DNA of 64,000 bases, from contig OZ023198.1 of the NCBI GenBank assembly GCA_963995505.1, positions 2,480,001 through 2,544,000 on the forward strand, written 5' to 3'. Every line of letters starts with the position of its first letter. The first letter of the stretch is position 1. Below the pieces are notes generated by a model that searched no databases, was not told the origin of the DNA, and was given only the letters and a program-made list of their open reading frames with translations. Position numbers and translations under genes: made by a program. Source of the stretch: Hypericum androsaemum. Lineage: Eukaryota > Streptophyta > Magnoliopsida > Malpighiales > Hypericaceae. Positions 1 to 12,612 of the stretch are shown piece after piece.

Positions 1-2710
1 TCTATTTTCCATACATTTCAAGAATGTTCGAAACAACCATTGGAAAGATGTTGTTGTTTCATCAAACAACAGTGCAGCCCCAAAAATGCACGTCATTCGA
101 TGGTGATTGAAACCTGCGAAAAGAGCTACAGAACAATATGCCCAATAAATTTAAAGTTGTTCTAATTTACTCATAAACCAATATTTGAACTCTTAAAAAC
201 CAGTATCAATGTACACCAAAGACAGTATAACATCAGAAGCAGACGAATAATATCACATGTGAAAAACAACATCAGAAGACTTGCAAACCCGTATCTCATT
301 ATACTCAGCAATAATCTACTACATTGAAAAAAACATAACATAAGAAGCAACCCAATATTGTTTCACAGATTAACCATTAGTAGAACACATGACAACCAGT
401 ATCACATTATATTTAAACCAATATCAGCAAATATGAAATATCATGAAACCTTCAATATTACTTCACAATATGAAATCAAAGTTAAATACCTAATGGGCGG
501 TAATTTTTATTGGTTCTGTACGTGGTATCGAAACAGATTGCATCACCGAAGGTCTTGTAGTCCATTCTCATTTTTTTGTCCGCCCAAAAGATATTTGCAA
601 TTTGTTCTTCACTGTCCACTTCAATTTCGTAATAAAAAGATGGATTCCTAAATGCTTCAGTTCTGAAATATTCTTGTAATAAAGTAGCTTCACCAAATTT
701 CATCATTTTCTGTCGTCTTGTGCCCAAATGGTTCTTCAAATCAATAGGAAGGAAACCAAGCTTTTCTGCTCCTCCAACCACCTTTGCCATCAGTTCATAA
801 GAAGACCTGAGGGGAATGCCTACATCATTATTTATTATTGCAATTTGTTGCTGCATTGAATTGACTTTCCTGTTGGATCTTAGCATGTAAGCCAACTCTC
901 CGCCGAGAAGATCATGGTTATGTTGTACATCCCACTCCTTTATAAAATAAAATGCCTTCTCAGCTGAGAGGTGAAATGTGATAAGCGCTCGACACCCTGT
1001 TCTTTCCTCCCTTCGTGAATATTTCTGAGCAGTTTTATTTTTTGGGACTTCACACGTCCTACGAACGCCCTCCTTATTGCAAAGATATCTGATATAGTGT
1101 ATCTCTTTAGTTTTTTCACCATTGATTTTCTTTGGCTTCTGATAATCTTTTCGCACACTGAATCCTTTTCTGTGGGCATAAGAGAGGTAGAAGTTGAGAG
1201 TATGATCTACGGTTTCAAATTGTATTGTAGTCCACCATTCTCTTTTTTCCATTTCCTCTATTTTTTCCCTTGATTGGGTCATTGTTGGTGTCACTGCAAA
1301 CAAATACCAATATCAAAACCATTCGAAACCAAAATCAGAACAAATCGAAACCAATACCAGAACTAGCCGAAACCAATATCAAAACCATTCGAAACCAATA
1401 TCAGAACAAATCAAAACCAATAACAGAACTAGCCAAAACTATTATCAGAACAAATCGAAACCAATATCAGAACTAGGCGAAACCAATACCAGAACAAATC
1501 AAAACCAATATCAGAACTAGGCGAAACCAATACCAGAACTAGTCGGAACCAATACCAGAACTAGTCGAAACCAATATCATAACTAGTCGAAACCAATACC
1601 AAAACTAGTCGAAACCAATATCAGAACCAATCGGAACCACTATCAGAACAAATCGAAACCAATATCAGAACTAGTCGGAACCAATATCACAACAAATCGA
1701 AACTAATATCAGATCAAATCGAAACCAATATCATAACAAATCGAAACAAATACCAGAACTAGGCGAAACCAATACCAGAGCTAGTTGAAACCAATACCAG
1801 AACTAGCCGAAACCAATACCAGAAATAGCCGAAACCAATACCAGAACTAGGCGAAACAAATACCAGAACTAGGCGAAACCAATACCAGAGATAGGCGAAA
1901 CCAATACCAGAAATAGGCGAAATCAATATCAGAACTAGACGAAACCAATACCAGAACTACTTGAAAACCAATATCACAACAAATCGAAACCAATATCAGA
2001 ACTAGGCATAACCAATATCAGAACTAGGCGAAACCAATATCAGAACTAGGCGAAACCAATATCAGATCTGCGTAAAAACCAAATTCAGAAATACTTGAAA
2101 AAAAATATCAGATCTAATCGAAACAAATATCATAACAATTCGAAACCAATATCAGAACTAATCGGAACCAATAACAGAACTAGGCGAAACCAATATCAGA
2201 AATACTTGATAACCAATATCAGGACTAATCGTAACCAATATCAGTATTAGTCGAAACCAATATCAGAACTACTTGAAAACCAATTTCAGAATTACTTGAA
2301 AACCAATATCAGAACTAATCGGAACCAATAACAGAACTAGCTGAAACTTTTATCAGAACAAATAGATTTCAAACGAAAAACAAACCTTCTATTCCGTCAC
2401 CGTTTTGATTGTAGCTAAAACAACTCTGTGTGGTATCTTGGTTTGCAGTTGTTCCACTGACCTGCGTTTCATTACTTCCAATTTCACCGGCGGCGCTCTT
2501 TGACGGACTTTCTGCAAAATCAATAACAACAGCGCAAATGTAACTTCAATATGAACATTCAAACCCAAGTCGATCCCTTATATTTAATTTTAAAAGCTTT
2601 TCAACTGAAACTTTTATAAGATATAAACAACTAGTATTTACCTCTAATTAGCGGGATGTTATTTGTTTCACCATCCAAGCATTCTTCTTCATTTTCCCCA
2701 ATTATGTTTG
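1..2710 (-). CDS. FAR1/FHY3-related (MULE transposase-derived) protein, partial, four exons visible
   Basis: Minus-strand exons that join in phase are 2710-2642, 2511-2386, 1293-490 and 113 to beyond position 1. The large exon encodes a FAR1 DNA-binding domain (the region with [12 protein letters not shown], the [10 protein letters not shown] segment and a WDVQHNHDL zinc-ligand motif), then the start of a MULE transposase domain ([16 protein letters not shown]). Splicing to the last visible exon restores [20 protein letters not shown], the usual continuation of that domain, so the stop at 482-484 lies in an intron. The family comprises domesticated Mutator transposases that act as nuclear transcription factors, for example in far-red light signalling. 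The first two visible exons are acidic and Ser/Asn-rich, as is common upstream of the FAR1 domain. The start codon was not found, and the C-terminal half (rest of transposase domain, SWIM zinc finger) is outside the window. It could be an intact gene or a decayed transposase; no break is seen in the visible exons. Confidence 0.8.
1303..2360. repeat. Minisatellite of about 22 bp units inside a FAR1-like intron
   Basis: Roughly 48 tandem units of 21-22 bp fill nearly the whole intron 1294-2385 of the FAR1-related gene. The unit is close to GAAACCAATACCAGAACTAG plus two bases; common variants change the AACTAG part to AACAAATC or use AATATC for AATACC. Units differ at several positions, so the array is old or homogenised imperfectly. 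Open frames across it are a by-product of the repeat. Weaker copies of the same motif occur in the next intron (about 195-445). Confidence 0.9.
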
Positions 2711-3116
2711 CTGAAACCATACACAGAAGTTGCGGAAGTTTTCCTCTGAATGTTTTAATGAAGAAGAAAAGTCAATTGTAATGGCAGAGAGGGTGAAGCT
2801 CAATTGGAAGCTCAATTGTGGGAGGCGAAAGCTCAATTGGAAACTCTTCGCTGCTATCTGCGTTGTTTTCGCCTTTAATGTTTTTGCGGCGCTGGTAGAC
2901 CAAACGTCCCAGCTTTGGATTTGTAAAAAAGCTGTCAGCCGTAATTTTTGCACTCCACGAGAACAGCTTTAAATCACACATATTCTCTGTCTTCGTTTCC
3001 ATTATTTATGATTTTCCACTAATACCCCTTACTATATTTTCAATCCTTTTGGTCCATTTGCGTGGGGACATTCCTTGTCCCCACCTAATCCACCCCCGCC
3101 TTTTTTGGATTTTTGG
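2711..3116. other. Gap between FAR1-like gene and PME fragment; no gene recognised
   Basis: This stretch should hold the 5' end of the FAR1-related gene on the minus strand, but no convincing start codon or first exon could be chosen. At 2796-2850 the motif AAGCTCAATTGGAA is repeated three times. The short open frames on both strands show no recognisable domain. Confidence 0.5.
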
Positions 3117-4216
3117 TGTGAATTAACTAATAACCTTTTGTATTTAATGCTTGCACAAAAAACTATTGCAATTAATAGGCATGGTGGAATTCTTCTACCC
3201 ACCTTCCTAAAGTTTTTTACTAGGAGAGTAACCTTAATCATAATATTAATTTTGATCATTGAGTCCTTTGTTAAGTCATGTTAAACTACTTATAAAAATT
3301 CATATTAAATTAAGTTGTCAAACAAATCTTGTGAATGATTATGAAAAAAATAAAGAAAGACTTTCTTTTCCATGTAGGAACAACAAATAAATAAAAAGTA
3401 GCAGGATGATTCTGTACATATTTGAATCTATATTCAAATCAAAAATTAAAACAATTGGTTTACATACTGCATTCAATGCTAGATTTCAACATAGTCAACC
3501 GACTGAGATCGTTAATGCAATTTTGCAGGAACAGAAACGCATGCATTTTCAGAGGCTGGTGTATCGGCGATAACAGCTCAAAGACGACAAACAGCTGTAG
3601 AAGATACAGGTTTCTCGTTTGTACATTGTTCGGTGATTGGAGTTGGCTTAGGAGCTCTATTGGGCCGAGTCTGGATATCGATGTCCAGGGTTGTCTTCGC
3701 CTACTCCCAAATGTCTAGCGTTGTCGATCCTGCAGGATGGTCTGACAACTCTCGTCCCGAACTAGATCAGTACGTTTTCTGTGCATGCACTCTCTTCCAC
3801 AATTGTCTTTTATTTCTAAAAGTCATATGACATCCACAGTATTAATAGTCCTAATCTCATTCAAACCTTAAATAAATGACATATAATGTTGATGATAGTT
3901 GACCCTACATCTTTACACTTTTGTCATAAAAACTCGATGCATATCTTAACATCTTCTGTGGCCGAAGACATTTTGTAGAGGATTTTCAAAAATTCGATTT
4001 TCTCAAAGTTGGCTTGATGAAATTACCAACTTCTTCTCCCGATTTATCAATTGCAGGGGGCTGTTCTTCGGAGAATTTCATAACACCGGGCCAGGCGCGA
4101 ACGTGAGCAGGCGTGTCAAGTATTTCAAGCCGCTAACTCCGCAGGAAGTTACACCATACATAGCACTCAGCTTTATCCAGGGTTCCTTGTGGTTACTTCC
4201 TCCTCCAAACGCTTAA
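3117..4216 (+). pseudogene. Truncated pectin methylesterase copy (exons 3 and 4 only)
   Basis: Only the 3' half of a PPME1-like gene is present. From about 3117 the sequence matches intron 2 of the intact copy at 8056-10369 (near 9165), followed by exon 3 (3529-3769) and exon 4 (4057-4216). Exon 3 still encodes the catalytic segment LLGRVW and exon 4 ends [14 protein letters not shown], but exons 1 and 2, with signal peptide and the QDTL and VDFIFG motifs, are absent. Exon 3 also lacks one G after its acceptor (GCAG then GAACAG, where the intact copies have GGAAC), which breaks the phase. It is best read as a partial tandem duplicate from unequal exchange, and a pseudogene. Confidence 0.85.
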
Positions 4217-7200
4217 ACGCCTCTCTTTCCTTATTGTTTAGGAATAAAACATAGAATAAAAGTGCTTCATCATGTATTCTGTTATAGAATAAAAGTCCAA
4301 TTTTTTTTCTTGATTGTTTACATATATATCTTGCATGTACCGTTGCCTTGTTTTTTTCTTCTTTACTCGTGGTCCTACTCAACTTCAAACAAAATGATCT
4401 AAAAAAATATATAGCTTTTTAAGAAATGTCGAGGCTAATTTGTCACGGTCACACCAACTAGAGACCAACCTGGGAAGTCTTTTAAATTTAAAAGTATTGT
4501 ATAACAACACAATATACAAATAACATAAATAAGATTTGAAGGTCCGAATTCGTGGAAGCTGGAAACAATAAATGTAACAAAGTGCAGCCCATCAAGGAAA
4601 CAGCTGTTGTGTGCCAGTTGAAGAGCCGTTGTACTTCGGCCTCGAGAATAGCCGAACTTCCCTTAGCAAAACATGGCAGATGTGGACTTCAATATTTTTT
4701 TAAAATATAAACGAGGGGTAAATAACCTCCTAACCATTATTAAGATCACTCACAATGGTAACCAGGTTTAACCGGATCACATAAGAGACAAAAAAATTTA
4801 AAATGAAAAAGAAAATAAAAGGGGAGGAAGGTGGCGACCAAGGGCGGTCAGCCGACACTAACATGTGGCCTGGTCGTGGCTTATTTTATTATTTTTTCTT
4901 TCTCAATCTAATCCAGTATAATAAGGTAAAAATATTTAAAAAATTATATATTTTTTATTCTCTATAAATAAAATATTTTCAACTCCTATTTTTTAATTCT
5001 CAATAAATAGAGCCTAATTTTTAAATTCTATATAAAAATTTGTATAGATAATACATGTATCTGATGAGTGAGAAATTAATTATTTACTTAGTAACTTGGT
5101 TGGACCAGGTCACCATTGTGGGTAGAAAAATGTTGGTTGGGTTGGGTTGTATGTTAATGAGAGAGAAACTAATTATTTATTTGGTAACCTGATTAGACTT
5201 GGACACTACTGTGGATAGTCTAAGAAGATGCCAAACTATAATAAGTACATCGGGATAAACTGACCCGTAAGTTCATCCTTATACACATCTAAGCGCTCTA
5301 ACCGAGGGGCAAAGTACAAAACTAATGCGCGTCAAAGCGCACATCTATTTGTTGTATTTTTTCATTGTGTTTAGTAAGTCTTTTGTTAGTTTTTGTATTC
5401 GTTCTGTCGTATCTTTTGTCATTTTGTGTTTGTTGAGTTTTGAGAATGGACTTTTACGTCTTGTCGTATTTTGCGATAGTGTGAGAGTTATTGGGAGCAA
5501 GGAACAAAAATGGAGCTAAGAGCTAGGGAGTTGGAGAACACTAGGCAAAGGACTGTTGAACCTGGCGTACGCCTCTCACCTAGCGTATGCCAGGATTGTC
5601 GATTCCAAGAGAAGGTACACACTAGAAAAAGGAAGTGTACATTCTGACTTTTTGCAATGGCGTACACCTCTGTTGTAGCGCACGCCACTATTCAGCTGGC
5701 CATGTCATTACGTTGAGCATGTTACACAAAAGTGTTAGGTCAATTTTATTATTTTTCAAACGACTATAGCCTAGTATTTTTTTCCTACTGGAGGCCACCT
5801 ACTGCTTTAGGTTTTTTTTTCATCCTATCGCTATATAAACCCTCTTTAGTTACACTATTCAATTGGTGATTTTTTTCCTTACTCTATGCTTTCAATTATG
5901 CTTTTCATTAACTTGTTTAGCATAGTTATTATGAGTAGTGAGTAATCTTCTTGTTGAGTGTGATGCTTCTTAGTAGTTGTTAGGCTAGGTTATGGATTAA
6001 ATATTTAGAGTAGTAGTTGTTAATTCGATAAACGTAATTCTTAGTGTAGCCTGATTACCTAGACTATGCTCTAAGTTCTCACTAAGAGGTCGAAAGGTAA
6101 TTAGGGTTAACAGAAGAATCGATTAACACATCTTAAGGTAAGCATAGAGAGATATCATTATCGAGGTACTGGTTTACTGCGAGAGTTAGATTAGTTTGTA
6201 CGATTAAGTTGAGTTCTTGGTTTTCCACCTAGCTAGTGAGAGCAGTAGTTAGATGCATAAGACAGTTCTGGATACTAGTTAGGGCATAATAAATCCATAA
6301 ACAATGATTGTCAATTCGTTAGGGTATCGTGTTCATCTTTGCCATTGATAGAACCACCGTTATACTTTCTGTTTTGTTTTTACTTAGTTTGCTCTTTTTC
6401 CATAAAACCACTACCTTCTCTATGAACCAACTTTGTCGCAATTTTCGTGCCGATCTTTCAGTGCAGGCCTACTTATTCACTATACTATATTTTTCTGGTA
6501 AATAGTTTAATTTTACATATACCCCAAATATTTACACCAAGTAGTATAAAAAGGTTATTCTACTTGTAAAATACATGTTTGATCTCCCCAATCTCGTAGA
6601 GATTTCATGTACAAAATTAAATATTGGTGCCCAAAATCCGTAATATAATTCGACCATCTAAGCCATCCGTGGATACGATAGGTGATAGCATGATTAAGAA
6701 GCTCCCGGTTGTACCTCTCCTCTTACAAAATGGCATAATTTCTTGTTAGCCAGATTTTTCAAATAATAGCTCCATACAGTGCGAACCACACTTTTTTAAT
6801 CATCCCATCACGAACCAAACCCATCCATTCGTCAAAAGAGGAAATGATGCTCGAGCCACCACACCAACTTAGACCAACTCGTCTCACAAAAAGATTTCAA
6901 AATTGTCTCGATAGTGGGCACAATATTCCTAATACTATTTGATTAGGATAGGTAAATCTGTAGCTATTTATCGTGTCAACAACATGGTCAAAACCAATCA
7001 ACAAGGCATGCTTGGAAAAGTATTAGCTACTCGTTTTCCCTCCTTAAAGTAACGCTAAAGCCGGATAACCCAATCGCGAGCAAGAAGGTCTCGAGCCTAG
7101 CTTGTGAGGACGGATAAAAAGTGGTCTGATGACACATCACGTCTTATGCAAAAGATGGCCAAGGATGAGCACCCAGAGCCCTCTCCAATAACGCTATGGT

Positions 7201-7985
7201 ACGCTCTCTCCCACGCTATGGTAATTTTTGTTTATTACCAAAAACTAAAACTAAAATAGAATACTAATTCTTTTGTTTTCTTGCTAAAGAATCGCTGAAT
7301 TTGCTTTATTTTTTAGGTAAATAAAACATAACAAGATTAGATATATGTTTTCCATTAATGGCTTAGTTCTATTTTCCCAAAATAGAATACTTTCCTAGTT
7401 TCTTTTTACCCATGCCACAACAATGCCTTAATTTTGTTTCCACGATTAAATAAACTAATCATATAATTACTAAATCAGTTCACCAATCCACTTTCACAAC
7501 TATGAATTGGTACGTACATACATACCAAGTTACTTAGACCACCATAAAATTTCTCTACTTTGAGAAGACATTTCCTTATTAAATTAATATATTCATTAAT
7601 GAAAATATAAAAAATTCATGATTATAGAGAAATTTAGTAATTTTTATAACCATTTCCTTATTAAATAAACAAATTATTACGGAAATAGAGACATTAATGA
7701 AAGCAACAATACAAAAAAAAAATTAAGTATATTGAGCGTGTGTTCTTATCCGTTCGATTAAAAGACATGCATGTTCCCTCTAATAACCGACCATGATCGT
7801 ACTCTAGATTGGGAATAATGGAGTTATTCTCGGTCAGATTGAAAATATAACAATATTAAATATTTGTTGAGAAAATTTTGTCATCATTCAAAAAAATATT
7901 CGAATCTCGTATTTGAATTAGTTAGTAAGTATCTAAATGCCAAATAATTTTTAACCCAAAAAGGATATTTTCCTGAGTCTTAAGG
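4217..7985. other. Long intergenic region without a recognised gene
   Basis: No coding region with domain-level support was seen. The DNA is AT-rich with scattered poly-A and poly-T runs. A segment near 5300-6470 resembles an LTR-retrotransposon remnant (separate entry). Sequence around 6600-7200 has more balanced composition and may be old retroelement DNA, but no protein motif could be read in it. Confidence 0.5.
5300..6470 (+). mobile_element. Probable LTR-retrotransposon remnant
   Basis: The segment holds the near-duplicate motifs GGCGTACGCCTCTCACC and TAGCGTATGCCAGGATTGTC, then a promoter-like CTATATAAACC at about 5831, then a leader-like region rich in TTAG motifs. This layout is typical of a gypsy-type LTR and untranslated leader. 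No second LTR, primer-binding site or gag/pol reading frame was found, so boundaries and family are tentative. Confidence 0.35.
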
Positions 7986-7993
7986 TTTTGCCA

Positions 7994-8004
7994 TATATAT
8001 ATAA
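7994..8004 (+). promoter_or_regulatory. TATA box of first intact PME gene
   Basis: TATATATATAA lies 52 bases upstream of the ATG at 8056. The second PME copy has a related AT-rich motif at nearly the same kind of position, and the following sequence (TCCTGAAAT, CACTCCA) is conserved between the two copies, which supports a shared core promoter. Confidence 0.6.
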
Positions 8005-8055
8005 TCCTGAAATTTTCACTCCATACATTGTTCAACATAAAGGAAAAAAACAAAG

Positions 8056-10369
8056 ATGAAATACACGGCCCTTCAATGTGCAATCCTAGCCATTCTCCTG
8101 GCTACCAGCACCACCGTCACCTCCAACGACTCAGCCCTGATCCCGGAGGACCCGACCCAGTCGACCAGATGGTTCGAGACCAATGTCCAGCCCTACTCGC
8201 AACGAAAAGGCACGGGCACCCTGAACTCCACCCTGGAAACTGCAGAGGCTAACCCTAGGACCATCAGATTGAGGAAGGATGGGACCGGAGACTTCACCAC
8301 CCTAACGGATGCCATTAATAGCGTCCCTGTGGGGAACACACAGCGGGTGATCATTGAAATCGGACCCGGAGTGTACTTCGAGAAGGTCAAGATCGATCAG
8401 GATAAGCCTTTCATTACTCTATTAGGTTCGCCTCGTGACATGCCAACCTTGAGTTTCAATGGTACAGCAGCAGAGTATGGAACCGTTTCTAGTGCAACCT
8501 TGGATGTGGAGTCCGACTTCTTCGTCGCGGCTAACGTTATATTTCAGGTATAGAAAAGACGTAGGATTTTATTATCGCATTATATTATTCAAGTTTAATC
8601 AAGAAGTCTCGTGTTCGAACTTTTTGGTTAGATATTGATTGTGAGAGCTTTAACACATTTCAAATGTCCTACGGGCTCAAATCTGAGTTACTCGGCCAGT
8701 AAGTGTCTGCGAGAGAGTAACAATAAGAATACGTAATGTCCATTTCTACTCTTGTTGTGTAGAATTCTGCTCCGAGGCCGAGCGGTCTTGCAAATAAACC
8801 TCAGGCTGTGGCTGTAAGGACTTTCGGAGACTACGCAGCATTCTACAACTGCAGGTTCCTTGGATTCCAAGATACGCTTTTAGATGATCATGGCAGGCAC
8901 TTCTACAAGGACTGTTTCATTCAAGGGACTGTGGATTTCATTTTTGGAAATGCCAAGTCTATCTACTTGGTACGTACCCGCATACTATCGAGTAATTTTA
9001 TGATGGTCATCGAAAATTTTAATTATGGGTTGACATACCCGAATGACTCGCACTTTTTTATCGAAGTCTAATTGACACGTGGATTAGTGATAACTTATTA
9101 ATTAAATTAATGTAGAGTGAATAGTTATGGTATGTCTTTCTTAGAAAGTAGTATTTTGATGTGAAATGATTAATAACCTAGTGCAGCTAATGCTTGCCAA
9201 AATTTAAAGAGCTATTACAATTAATAGGACATACTGAAATTTGTCTACCCACCTTCCTAATTTTTTTAGAAATAAATTTAGCACGGGAAGACAGGATTTC
9301 CTCCGGAAAAATAGATGACGATGCTCTTATCCTATTATAACATTAATCATAATATTAATTTATATCCTTTGTTAACTTATAAAAAGTCCCTATTAAATTA
9401 ATTTGTCAGCCAAATCTTGTGATGAACTATGAAAAAACACTATTACGAGAGCCTGCGTTTTCCATATAAGTATAACAAAATGAATTCTATGTTTATGTAA
9501 ATAATATTGAACAATGTTATTAACAAAATAAATTGAGACCGAAGTTGCAATTTATTTCTACATAAAATGTAGAGGATTGATTCTATAGAGAGGCACTATA
9601 TTTAAATCAAATTTTTAAGACAACATGTCACAATCAATGTAAGATTCTCGACGCAATTAACCGTTTGAGATCGATAATGCAACCTTGCAGGGAACGGAGA
9701 TATATCCATTGTCAGAGATCGGTTTATCGGTGATAACAGCTCAAGGACGAGATACAGATGCAGAAGATACAGGTTTTTCATTTGTTCACTGTTCGGTGAC
9801 TGGAGTTGGCTACGGAGTTTTATTGGGTCGAACCTGGAGGCCAATGCCGAGGGTTGTCTTCGCCTACACGCAGATGTCTAGCATCGTAGCTCCGACTGGG
9901 TGGTTTGATAACTCTCACCCCCAACTTGATCAGTACGTTTTGTGTGCATGCAAGTCCTTCCACAATTGCTCAAAACTTGAGCTCATTCGTAAAAAGTCAT
10001 ACGACATCTACAATATTAATCTAACATCATACAAAATTCGACCCAACCCTTAAATAAACGGCAAATAATATTATTGATACACGATTCTACATCTTTACAC
10101 TTTGTCATAAAAACTCGATACATATCTTAACATCGAGAATCCGATTTTCTCAAAGTTGGCTTGATAAAATTTAACATTTTTTTCTCCCCATCTGATTTAT
10201 CAACTGCAGGGGGCTCTTCTTCGGAGAATTCCACAACAGCGGGCCAGGCGCGAACGTAAGCAGGCGTGTCAAGTACTTTAAGCCGCTAACATTGCAAGAA
10301 GTTACACCATACGTAGCACTCAGTTTCATCCAGGGTTCCTTATGGTTGCTTCCTCCTCCAAGCGCTTAA
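8056..10369 (+). CDS. Pectinesterase, PPME1-like (tandem copy A)
   Basis: Four exons, 8056-8547, 8763-8969, 9691-9932 and 10210-10369, give 366 aa with consistent phase. The product de-esterifies methyl-galacturonan in the cell wall. It has an N-terminal signal peptide (about residues 1-23) and no PMEI pro-domain, matching the short pectinesterases close to Arabidopsis pollen PPME1 (which also has TLTDAI, FITLMG and SKWLLPPP-type motifs). Catalytic residues expected for the family are present: Gln178, Gln200 and Asp201 (GFQDTL), Asp222 (GTVDFIFG), Arg280 and Trp282 (GRTW). It lies in a same-strand array with three relatives, so it arose by local duplication. Pollen expression is inferred only from the subfamily. 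The ATG was chosen because it directly precedes the signal peptide and is shared with copy B. Confidence 0.92.
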
Positions 10370-12509
10370 ATGTTTGCCCCTTCTTTCTTTTTTTAGGAAT
10401 AAGGCATAGGTTACTTATATTAATAAGGAAGGTCGATCAAAATACAATAATATGTAAAACGTTTAATAAAACTGCTTCTGTGTGTATTCTAGTATTGGCC
10501 ACGCTGGATTGCACCGCCCACGTCCACCAACACGATGAAGATAAAGGTTGCTGACGTACCTTGTTGAGAGAAGATGGAGGGTCCTCTCGGCTGGATCAAG
10601 ACCTGGTCTTTGGACCGAACAAGAATGACGAAAATGAGCCTCAGTTGGTCGTTGATGGGCCCCAATTGGCCTAAGGGAGAGTGGGGACTGGATTTGGTTT
10701 TTTTAAATGGGTCGGATGAGGGTACCTTGAATATGCAAGGAACCCCAAATGTTGCGTTGGCCCAAAAAAATTGATATACGCAGGAGTACCCGGCCCAAAA
10801 TGCTAAAGAATTGGTGAACCATTTAATCATAAGCAAATTTCTGTTCGAAGATTCAACTCAAGCGATTTGGCAAATCGATCAGGGGCTAAAGGGAGTTGCA
10901 AAATTCAGACAGAGAAAAAAAAATCTGATATTCGTAATCCGAATCTGATATCCGAATTTTATTAGGATTCGGATAATTTTATGATCGGATTCGGATTATC
11001 ATAAAAATTTATTTCGAATTCAGATTCGGATAGAAAAAAACATAAATTCGAATTATCCGAATATACTAATTTTTTAACCCGTTTACTTAGGATTTAGGAA
11101 TGGGCTGGGCCAAATTAGTAAAAAATTTCTAAAATATTTCCGAGGCCCTAACCTCACCTCACCTCATTCCCCAGCCGGCCAGTCCCATGTGGCCATATGA
11201 CTCCAATCAGAATTGCATCGTGGACTTACGAATTTATTGGGTTTATTTTTGTTCGGCCACTTGCAAGTATTTGCTTCTGTTAATTGTATTTGCAATTTTC
11301 TGGAAGAAGTTGCAAGTCCACGATGCAACTTGCAAGTTTTTGTTTAATTGTATTTGCTTAATGTTAAACTGCTTAATTATATTTGCAAGTATTTGGAGAT
11401 GTAATTGGAAATGCTTGGAAATTTTCGGAGATGGAATTGGAATTGCTTGAAGACTTTAAATTTGGATAATTTGAATTTTGGATTTGGATTCGGATCAAAA
11501 AATACTAATTTCAGATATTTCAGATAATAAGAAATTCGGATAATTCGGATTCGGATTATCCGAATGCTCTTCCCTGATTGAGACGATCGTAAAGGTACAA
11601 CTCGCGAAGTGACATAAGGATGAAATTATGCGAAACAGAACTAGGAGGATTTGTTGCAAGTTTACATTAAGATATTAGATAAATCTTATCATAATGTATA
11701 TGCTTTTATGATAGACTCTTAGTGTAATTTCGTAGGAGGTTGATGTTGTTGGACATTTATAGACGATGTAACCAATAACAAGTGCACTACTTGCTATTGT
11801 TGGTGATTATTATTTTGGGTAAATATAATTATACTTATCCAAAAAAAATTTATTTTCTTCTTTACTTGTGATCCTACTCAACTTGAAACTGAGTTGTATA
11901 TGAGAATGTGGTTGTTAAATAAATTGTGAAGCCAATATGTACACCATCACACCATCTAGAGAACACCTTGGATGTCTATTTTTTTATTTTAAAAAAGTAA
12001 ATTTTAGATAATTCTGGTAGAACACGCGAACGACAGACTTTAGTTGCAAAACTTGATTTCTCTAATGTGTAGTAACTAGTCTCCTTAATTTTCTAGTAAA
12101 GCGATTTAAAACGAGACTCTCTTAGAAAGACCAGACTCCATGATGCATCGGTTGGCAGACTTGAATAGTGACATGATGTGTAAGAATAAACAAAATATAC
12201 GATATCTAAATTTTGATAATCTTTTTCTATACAGATTCAGATATCCAACGTAGTGTATGTTGTCACAGTACATCGTTAACAAGGCTAGTGAGGGAAGATG
12301 GGAGACAAGATGAGAAATTAAAAAAAAAGGCAAATACAAAGTAATTTCAACTAAATAATATATTTTGCTCCTTGTTAAGGTCTTGTCAGAGATTATTACC
12401 AAAAAGGTAACATATATTAAATACATACCATATATATACATACCATATAAAGACTTCTCGGACTTAACTAATAAATTAACAAATCAAAATCTGGAACTCT
12501 CGTCATAGA
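10370..12509. other. Intergenic region between PME copies A and B
   Basis: No gene is supported. The start is 3' flank of PME copy A, related to the 3' flanks of the other copies. At 10910-11575 the DNA alternates direct and inverted forms of GGATTCGGATAAT, and ends CGAATGCTCTTCCCTG, which resembles the terminus of hAT elements carrying ATTCGG-rich ends; no matching left end or 8-bp target duplication was found, so it is at most a relic. Around 11270-11420, TTGCAAGT and related words recur. Open frames here are short and lack known domains. Confidence 0.45.
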
Positions 12510-12516
12510 TATAAAT
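12510..12516 (+). promoter_or_regulatory. TATA box of second intact PME gene
   Basis: TATAAAT lies about 100 bases upstream of the ATG at 12613, followed by AAAATCCTGAAATATGCACT, which parallels the sequence after the TATA box of copy A. The longer spacing suggests an insertion in the 5' untranslated region. An in-frame upstream ATG at 12535 exists, but the signal peptide begins at 12613. Confidence 0.5.
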
Positions 12517-12612
12517 GACATAAAATCCTGAAATATGCACTCCACCCATTACCACTTTATTCATACCTCAAGTAGTAGAACATACATAGTTCAACATACA
12601 AGAAAAAAAACA

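Noticed and set aside
1270..1476. Plus-strand open frame of 68 codons rich in Asn and Lys
   Set aside because: It is only the translation of the 22-bp minisatellite, whose unit lacks frequent stops in that frame.
1303..2360. Regularly spaced repeats that might suggest a CRISPR-like array
   Set aside because: Units are contiguous with no unique spacers, diverge from one another and lie in a plant intron.
2730..3002. Small overlapping open frames on both strands near 2.8 kb
   Set aside because: They are caused by repeated AAGCTCAATTGG words, with no start context or domain; a role as FAR1 first exon could not be supported.
10870..11575. Complete hAT element with CAGGG ends
   Set aside because: Only the right end (CTCTTCCCTG) is convincing; no complementary left end or 8-bp target duplication was found.
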